Origin: CAYGWP01 sp964353455
GTDB taxonomy: Bacteria > Planctomycetota > Phycisphaerae > FEN-1346
Reading direction: 5' to 3'
NCBI GenBank assembly: GCA_964353455.1
Contig: CAYGWP010000271.1
Location: forward strand, 1-18,106
DNA length: 18,106 bases
The position numbers and the translations under genes were made by a program. Shown piece by piece: positions 14,130 through 18,106 of the stretch (the first letter of the stretch is position 1; every line of letters begins with the position of its first letter). The notes beneath the pieces are model-generated. The model did not search any database. It worked only from the letters and a program-made list of their open reading frames with translations, and was not told the origin of the DNA.

Positions 14130-15029
14130 ATGGGCTGGTTCGTTCTTGTATGTGGCGCGTTCTTGGTGGGACTTTTTCTGTATCACTATTACTCGGCCGT
14201 TATGGTCTTTCCGCGTAAGGTTAGGCTCAGCGTGTTTAGGGACGGCAGTGAGCACAGAGCCGTCATCTCCTTTTTACTGTCGATGAGCCTCCTGTTCGTG
14301 CTCGGGCTCTTCTTCCTCATCACCGCCGGCGATATTGCAGTGAACTGGGACGTTACAGTGCCCCAGTCGCCCCCGCCGATGTCTGATGACCTCACGCGAG
14401 CGATCAAGGATTTTAAACCGGTGTTCGGTCGAAAAGAACTCAGCCTTGAGCATGCCTGCATGCTGATGATGAATATCGCTGACAGCCCAGTGCCCTTCTC
14501 AGCGCGCGTCGGCAGTTTCGATTGCGTCAAAGGATACTGGCAGCCTGAGCGGGCCGCCCTGGAGATCGGCGGTATCGCGCTGCCCGTAGAACTCACTACC
14601 CGTCCCCCTCCCGAATGGCGTGATGGTATCCCAATCCCCCCCGGATTTGAGCATGTTGAGATCGAACCGCAACTCAATGGGCATATCGATCTCTCAAAGG
14701 CTCCGCTGCACCAACCCGTTCCGTGTGAGGTAGTTCTCGATGTCCGTTATCCGATTTACGTCGGACGCGAGGTCTCCCCGAACAACCGGCGAACGCTGAC
14801 ATTGCCGTTCTACATCTTCGTCGTTTCACCTCAGGAATCCAGCCTGATTAAGCAATGGGGCGAGTACCATCAGAATCTGCGCACCGTGGAAACACGTGGC
14901 GCTATGTGGGCGTTGTTCGGCGTGTTCGGCATCTTGGCTCTGGCCGACGCCTGGTGGTTCCATCGAAGCGCCAGGCGCCTGCGTTCCCGCATGGAAGCCT
15001 CTTCGGGCAAAGGGCATGTGCAGCAGTAG
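14130..15029 (+). CDS. Membrane protein of unknown function with three predicted membrane spans
   Basis: 299 residues from ATG 14130. This start is preferred over ATG 14079 because GAGG lies 10 bases upstream and the protein then opens directly with a membrane helix (MGWFVLVCGAFLVGLFLYHY). A second helix is at about 45-68 (FLLSMSLLFVLGLFFLITAG). Residues about 70-255 form a polar, beta-rich stretch that is probably outside the membrane (LPVELTTRPPPEWRDGIPIP, EVVLDVRYPIYVGREVSP). A last helix is at about 260-280 (MWALFGVFGILALADAWWFH), followed by a basic tail. No catalytic motif and no known family are recognised. Like its neighbour at 13235 it looks less GC-rich than the flanking genes. The longer start would add 17 residues. 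Confidence 0.7.
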   Translation: MGWFVLVCGAFLVGLFLYHYYSAVMVFPRKVRLSVFRDGSEHRAVISFLLSMSLLFVLGLFFLITAGDIAVNWDVTVPQSPPPMSDDLTRAIKDFKPVFGRKELSLEHACMLMMNIADSPVPFSARVGSFDCVKGYWQPERAALEIGGIALPVELTTRPPPEWRDGIPIPPGFEHVEIEPQLNGHIDLSKAPLHQPVPCEVVLDVRYPIYVGREVSPNNRRTLTLPFYIFVVSPQESSLIKQWGEYHQNLRTVETRGAMWALFGVFGILALADAWWFHRSARRLRSRMEASSGKGHVQQ

Positions 15030-15487
15030 GAGCCACCACCGATTCAAGAACGGCTCACTGCTCAGCAGACACCGCCAAAGCAGTCCAAGGCAGAGGGGCT
15101 GGCCATATTCGTAACGCTGGGGACGCTACCCATGTTTTCCCCTCTTTCGTCGGCTCCCGGCGGGCGGGCGGGCCTTTCTCGGACGGCCGCCTTTGCGGGG
15201 CGCAAGAAAACGCCCGCTCAGTTCCTCCAGCCGCGCTACAAACGCTCCATCACCAGCCGGGCGTCCCGTCCGCGTCGTCAGGGCCGCAGTGGAAATCACG
15301 GTACATGGGCAAGGGCCGGCGGTCAACTGAAAACGGCGGCAGATGCGGCATGGTGCTCGATGAGTTTATGAGTATATCTGCCTTCGCGTGCCCTGGCATT
15401 CGCACGGCTTCGGCCGGCGGAGCGGCGGGTTGCAGCCGCGGGTGGAGAGGCGCGCCCGTACGGGCCGACGCGGAACCAGTGGAAAGC
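15030..15487. other. Gap of 458 bases around the RAYT remnant
   Basis: Apart from the transposase remnant, the only structure I see is the perfect palindrome GCCCGTACGGGC (15454-15465), 23 bp beyond the stop of the ThuA-domain gene. It could be part of a terminator, but no T run follows. 15030-15125 and 15330-15450 show nothing I can name. Confidence 0.4.
15126..15275 (-). pseudogene. C-terminal remnant of a REP-associated tyrosine transposase (RAYT, IS200-like)
   Basis: The minus strand encodes RTGRPAGDGAFVARLEELSG (from about 15272), then RFLAPRKGGRPRK, ending at TAG 15126. The order TGRP-GD-FVxRLE-L-GRxLxPRKxGRPRK is the characteristic C-terminus of RAYT proteins, the Y1-type transposases that move REP elements. 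Nothing resembling the catalytic HUH and Tyr region is found upstream in any minus-strand frame, so only the last 50 or so residues survive. A promoter-like TTGACC with TACCGT 17 bp further on lies just upstream (15330-15302), possibly coincidental. The family call is from recalled patterns. Confidence 0.55.
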
Positions 15488-17116
15488 CTACAACTGCCCG
15501 GCGACCCAGCGGATGCCCCGCTGCACGAGGACCTTGTAGGTGGGGTTCATGAACGCCCCGGCGTCGTGGCCGTTCTGGATGTAGAAGACCCTGGAGTTCC
15601 GGTACGTGCGCGTCCAGGCGATTGTCTTCATGCTCGACGGCTCGACGGTGGTCAGCAGGATGTGGTTCAGCGGGTCCACTTGCACGCCCGCGAAAGTCTC
15701 GTCGGTCAACTCGTAGTCCGAAAGGCCCGCCGTGATCGGGTGCTTCGGGTCGGCCACGCGGACCCTGTACTTGACGTCGGCCTTGGTTGACGTCGTGCCG
15801 GTGAACGTCGCGCCGACGATCTTGAGGAATTCGGGCCACTCGTTGTAGGCCTCGCACGCGTGGTGGAGGATAACGAGGCCGACGCCCTTGTCGGCCAGTT
15901 TCAGCAGGTTCTGCTGCTGCCTCTCGGTGATCTTCTGATAGACGTTGTAGAAGACCACGACATCGTATTTCCAATCGTCGATGCTATCGAAGACCTCGCC
16001 GCCTACTTGCTGACGCATGGCGGTCACGCTGATGCCCGGCCCATCAAACACGTTCATCAAGGCCGCGGGGGCGCTGGTGTAAAGGCGCCCGCCAGTCAGG
16101 AGGGCAACGTTGATCTTCTTCCTTGCCCCGCCGCCGAATTTCGCCAGTTCGGCATCCGCCTTCTTCAGGGCCAGTTCCATCCGCGTCCGATCGATGTCTC
16201 GCGCCTCGTGGAGTCTCAGGAACCGCTCGGCGTAGGATTTCACCCGGGCGTACGCCGCCATCTTGCCCGCAAGGCCGGCCGCAGACGCGAATTGCAGGTA
16301 CCCGTCGGCCAACTCAAGGCACCCCATGTCCGGCATCTCGGCGACAGGCCGGGCGGCCGCCGGCACGAACCTGCGAAGCGCCGCCTCGCTCGTCTCATCG
16401 AGGTACTTCGCCGCCTCCGCCGGGTCGTCGAGGTCCACTACCAGCAACCGCACCAACTGGTCGCGGGCCTTGGCGTTGGCCGGGTCGGCCTGCACCTGGA
16501 CCTTCAGTTGCGCCGCCAGGACCGCCGCCTTCTGGCGCTCGGCGATCGCACGAACCTGCAATTCCACGCCGTCGGTCTTCGGAGACTTGACGGCCCTGGC
16601 CACGGCCAGCGCCTTGCGCAATCGCTTGTCCGCTTCCTCTACGTCGCCCGCCCGTCTCTTGGTTGCCGCCGAGGCGACCAGCGCATCGACAAGCGCATCG
16701 CCGGCCGCGTCCTTTTCCTCCGGGCGGGCCTTGTCATACTGCTTCTGGCGGATTGTGGCGATCTTATCCTGGCACGGACCGGCCAATTCGGGCGTCGTCA
16801 TCTCGGCAAGCGCGGCGGCCGCCCCCGCGGTCTCGTAGCCTTTGACATCCATCGCGCCCAGTTCACACGCCTTCGCACACAGGAGGGCCATCAGTTCCGG
16901 CTGGGTCTCGGCCGACTTGGCGGCATCCAGCAACTTGGCTGCCAGCGCGACGGCCTGCGCCGTGTCGCGAGAGGCCGCCGCGCGCCTGAAGTCCTCGCCG
17001 TAGAGCGTGTCGAAAGTCTTCTGGGCCTTCTCTTCCGCCTCCGACGCGGCCGCGTACGAGCAATATAGGGCGATGATCCCGCAGGCCGCCAGACCAAGGA
17101 CTACCAAGCGCGACAT
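15488..17116 (-). CDS. Secreted protein with helical repeats and C-terminal ThuA domain
   Basis: 542 residues from ATG 17116, chosen over a frame start at 17149 because GGAAGGGG lies six bases upstream and a signal peptide begins there (MSRLVVLGLAACGIIALYCS, then YAAASEAEE). Residues about 25-325 are Ala-rich amphipathic helices, TPR-like in feel (AVALAAKLLDAAKSAETQPE, EEADKRLRKALAVARAV). From about 333 comes a ThuA-like, glutamine-amidotransferase-fold domain: INVALLTGG, WKYDVVVFYNVYQ, KGVGLVILHHACEAYNEWPE, VADPKHPITAGL and VFYIQNGHDAGAF. ThuA domains are linked to sugar metabolism in rhizobia and are very abundant in planctomycetes, where they usually have unknown substrates. The HH in ILHHACEA and the NGHD are typical conserved positions. 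It sits alone behind a near-consensus promoter. The call is firm for the domain and open for function. Confidence 0.88.
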   Translation of the reverse strand: MSRLVVLGLAACGIIALYCSYAAASEAEEKAQKTFDTLYGEDFRRAAASRDTAQAVALAAKLLDAAKSAETQPELMALLCAKACELGAMDVKGYETAGAAAALAEMTTPELAGPCQDKIATIRQKQYDKARPEEKDAAGDALVDALVASAATKRRAGDVEEADKRLRKALAVARAVKSPKTDGVELQVRAIAERQKAAVLAAQLKVQVQADPANAKARDQLVRLLVVDLDDPAEAAKYLDETSEAALRRFVPAAARPVAEMPDMGCLELADGYLQFASAAGLAGKMAAYARVKSYAERFLRLHEARDIDRTRMELALKKADAELAKFGGGARKKINVALLTGGRLYTSAPAALMNVFDGPGISVTAMRQQVGGEVFDSIDDWKYDVVVFYNVYQKITERQQQNLLKLADKGVGLVILHHACEAYNEWPEFLKIVGATFTGTTSTKADVKYRVRVADPKHPITAGLSDYELTDETFAGVQVDPLNHILLTTVEPSSMKTIAWTRTYRNSRVFYIQNGHDAGAFMNPTYKVLVQRGIRWVAGQL

Positions 17117-17168
17117 GGGTTGCCCCTTCCTGTGGCAGCAAGGGTGCACATCCGGACGACACGACCGG

Positions 17169-17198
17169 ATTGTACCCCCTCCCGGCAGGCCCTGTCAA
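17169..17198 (-). promoter_or_regulatory. Near-consensus sigma-70 promoter of the ThuA-domain gene
   Basis: The minus strand has a perfect TTGACA (17198-17193), an 18-bp spacer and TACAAT (17174-17169, 5 of 6). The expected transcript starts about 45 bases before the ATG at 17116. This is the best promoter in the window and suggests housekeeping-type expression. Confidence 0.75.
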
Positions 17199-17610
17199 CC
17201 GGCAGCCAGGGCCTCAGTCCGGAGTGTCAGGGAACGTTCCGCCCTTCGGGCCGCACAGCATCAATAACGGCAGAAATCACGATACGTCTGCGGGCGGCCC
17301 CGGCCCGCCCAGGGCTTTACAAGATTGTACGGCAGGTTGCGGTCGGCGTTTACGGGACCCAGGCGTTGCCCTGGGCTTTGACGTTCGAGCCTCTCAGTCT
17401 CGGCGGTCGCGGCCTCTTCCGTTCACTCCGTTACCCAGTCACCCAGTGACCCGCCTTGTGCCCCCTACATATAGTGTTCCCCCGCCCCCGCCTATTGTGG
17501 TCGGACGCCCGGCACCTGATTCTTCTTCGGGCTTCCGCCCCGGCCCGGATATACTTGCATATCTATCGAGCAGTTCACCTATATTCATTCATTAGCGTAA
17601 AATTCGGTGA
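17199..17610. other. Non-coding stretch with small hairpins
   Basis: No gene with recognisable features. Seen: a 10-bp palindrome GGAACGTTCC (17231-17240); a hairpin with arms CCCAGG (17357-17362) and CCTGGG (17369-17374), in a context I recall as a common planctomycete intergenic repeat; and an AT-richer part (17540-17605) leading into the decamer array. Open frames here read as low-complexity and have no ribosome-binding site. Confidence 0.4.
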
Positions 17611-17680
17611 AAAAACGATCTAAAACCGTCCAAAACCGTCAAGAACCGATCAAAACCGATCAAAACCGTTCAAAATCGTC
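17611..17680. repeat. Seven 10-bp direct repeats with phased A-tracts
   Basis: Units aligned every ten bases: AAAAACGATC, TAAAACCGTC, CAAAACCGTC, AAGAACCGAT, CAAAACCGAT, CAAAACCGTT, CAAAATCGTC (consensus CAAAACCGTC). A-tracts repeat once per helical turn, which predicts intrinsic DNA bending; another A4 run at 17599 extends the phase roughly. The array could be a bent regulatory or binding-site cluster (iteron-like). No gene overlaps it. Confidence 0.75.
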
Positions 17681-17715
17681 TTGCCCATCTTAACATCCGG
17701 ACCCTCGAACCCCAT

Positions 17716-17759
17716 TGGCGCTAGCGCCAGGGCCGTTTTGGGGTCCGAAAACCGGTTTT
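17716..17759. other. Two perfect palindromes downstream of the decamer array
   Basis: TGGCGCTAGCGCCA (17716-17729, 14 bp) and AAAACCGGTTTT (17748-17759, 12 bp, followed by three more T). They lie 36 to 68 bp beyond the phased repeats and may be protein-binding sites or parts of a terminator. The second repeats the AAAACCG core of the decamers as an inverted pair. Confidence 0.45.
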
Positions 17760-17875
17760 TTTCGCCTCCCGGAAGTCAAAATCGGCGCAGGCGTTTTTGC
17801 GGGGCGATACTTAAGTGAACAACCAGGGACGGAGGGAAAGGTTCAAAGTGACGGCAAAACGGCAAGGGCGGGCGA

Positions 17876-17910
17876 GTCGCAAGTCCGCAATCCGAGATCC
17901 GCGATTCCTC
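17876..17910. repeat. Tandem heptamer repeat (ATCCGMG type)
   Basis: Five units of seven bases: GTCGCAA, GTCCGCA, ATCCGAG, ATCCGCG, ATTCCTC. It is the same kind of degenerate heptamer tract as 11529-11570. No coding role seen. Confidence 0.5.
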
Positions 17911-17965
17911 CGCCTTCCTGCGTCACCTGGAGGCGATTCTCCTCAAGTCAACTTTGCCGACGTAG

Positions 17966-18005
17966 AAAAAAAGGAAGGCCGCGCCACCGCAGCGGCACGG
18001 CCCTC
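17966..18005 (-). terminator. Intrinsic terminator of a minus-strand transcript
   Basis: On the minus strand an 11-bp stem (18002-17992 with 17987-17977, four-base loop 17991-17988) extends to 14 bp including wobbles and is followed by seven T (17972-17966). Two of the eleven core pairs (17982/17997 and 17986/17993) are G-U in the minus-strand RNA but A-C mismatches in the plus-strand RNA, so the orientation is clear. Confidence 0.75.
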
Positions 18006-18081
18006 TGCCGTACGTCCCGCCTCCGGGCGCTCGGGTCGCACTCCTGCGGAGCCCTATCCTCCCAGAGGCAAAAAGAGTGTA
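18002..18081 (-). ncRNA. Possible small structured RNA or leader just upstream of the terminator
   Basis: On the minus strand a -10-like TACACT (18081-18076) is followed by sequence that can fold as a three-way junction. The outer stem pairs 18068-18063 (CCTCTG) with 18007-18002 (CAGAGG). Inside are a hairpin CTCC-GCA-GGAG with a GGG/CCC base and a hairpin CCCG-GAGG-CGGG. The terminator follows directly, giving a unit of about 110 bases. The foot of the outer stem overlaps the base of the terminator stem. No -35 box is convincing and the right edge is only 25 bases away, so this could equally be the 3' end of a longer transcript. It matches no RNA family I know. Confidence 0.28.
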
Positions 18082-18106
18082 CCACAGCCCCAACCCTATC
18101 GTCCAC

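Noticed and set aside
15860..17068. A 402-codon plus-strand frame opposite the ThuA-domain gene
   Set aside because: Shadow frame; the minus strand has a signal peptide, Shine-Dalgarno, near-consensus promoter and recognisable domain.
17231..17240. GGAACGTTCC palindrome as a LexA-like operator
   Set aside because: It lacks the spacing of the GAAC-N4-GTTC box, lies upstream of no SOS-type gene and is short enough to occur by chance.
17170..17595. Plus-strand open frame of 141 codons in the right-hand non-coding region
   Set aside because: It overlaps the ThuA promoter, has no ribosome-binding site and encodes a Pro/Ser/Arg-rich low-complexity sequence.
18002..18068. Resemblance to the c-di-GMP-I (GEMM) riboswitch because of a hairpin followed by GGGACG
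   Set aside because: The conserved GCAAAGCC segment and the tetraloop receptor are missing. SRP RNA was also considered, but its GGAAGG/AGCAGC core is absent.
1..18106. CRISPR array, tRNA or rRNA genes, intact insertion sequence
   Set aside because: No regularly spaced 25-40 base repeats with spacers, no tRNA cloverleaf ending in a T-loop, no rRNA consensus and no full transposase were seen.

Overview
The window looks like GC-rich chromosomal DNA from a planctomycete-type bacterium (Planctomycetota or a close PVC relative). This is inferred from gene content: two formylglycine-type sulfatases with twin-arginine signal peptides, secreted Asp-box (BNR) proteins, a PQQ-type propeller protein, a ThuA-domain protein, a HEAT-repeat membrane protein and many small GC-rich dispersed hairpins. 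No rRNA, tRNA, CRISPR array or intact mobile element is visible.

Layout. 1-422 (-) is the start of a HEAT-repeat membrane protein cut by the left edge. It is divergent from 559-2103 (+), a secreted six-Asp-box protein with a C-terminal carbohydrate-binding-like domain. That gene converges, across a REP-like hairpin cluster (2100-2226), on a long minus-strand directon (12969 down to 2251). In transcription order the directon holds: a 32-codon orphan Tat-signal ORF (12871-12969), an MFS anion symporter (11516-12874), two sulfatases (9843-11402, 8248-9831), a second six-Asp-box protein (7171-8160), a small protein plus nucleotidyltransferase pair resembling a toxin-antitoxin module with its own promoter (6878-7096, 6315-6881), a PLDc_N-type membrane protein (6040-6297) and a 1229-residue PQQ-propeller protein (2251-5940). 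The first five genes make sense together as uptake and desulfation of a sulfated organic compound or glycan. The substrate is not shown by the sequence.

From about 13000 to 15050 base composition looks less GC-rich, and two plus-strand genes of unknown function encode membrane proteins (13235-13855 with an N-terminal zinc ribbon; 14130-15029). Next come the C-terminal remnant of a REP-associated tyrosine transposase (15126-15275, -) and a secreted protein with a ThuA domain (15488-17116, -) behind a near-consensus promoter. The last 900 bases have no convincing gene but much structure: seven 10-bp repeats with phased A-tracts (17611-17680), palindromes, heptamer repeats, and a strong minus-strand intrinsic terminator with folded RNA-like sequence just upstream of it at the right edge.

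Most interesting points: the orphan Tat-signal ORF whose stop overlaps the GTG start of the transporter; REP-like elements, one of them translated inside the PQQ gene, in the same window as a RAYT remnant; the phased decamers; and the possible small RNA at the right edge. All functional statements come from reading motifs by eye; no database search was run.
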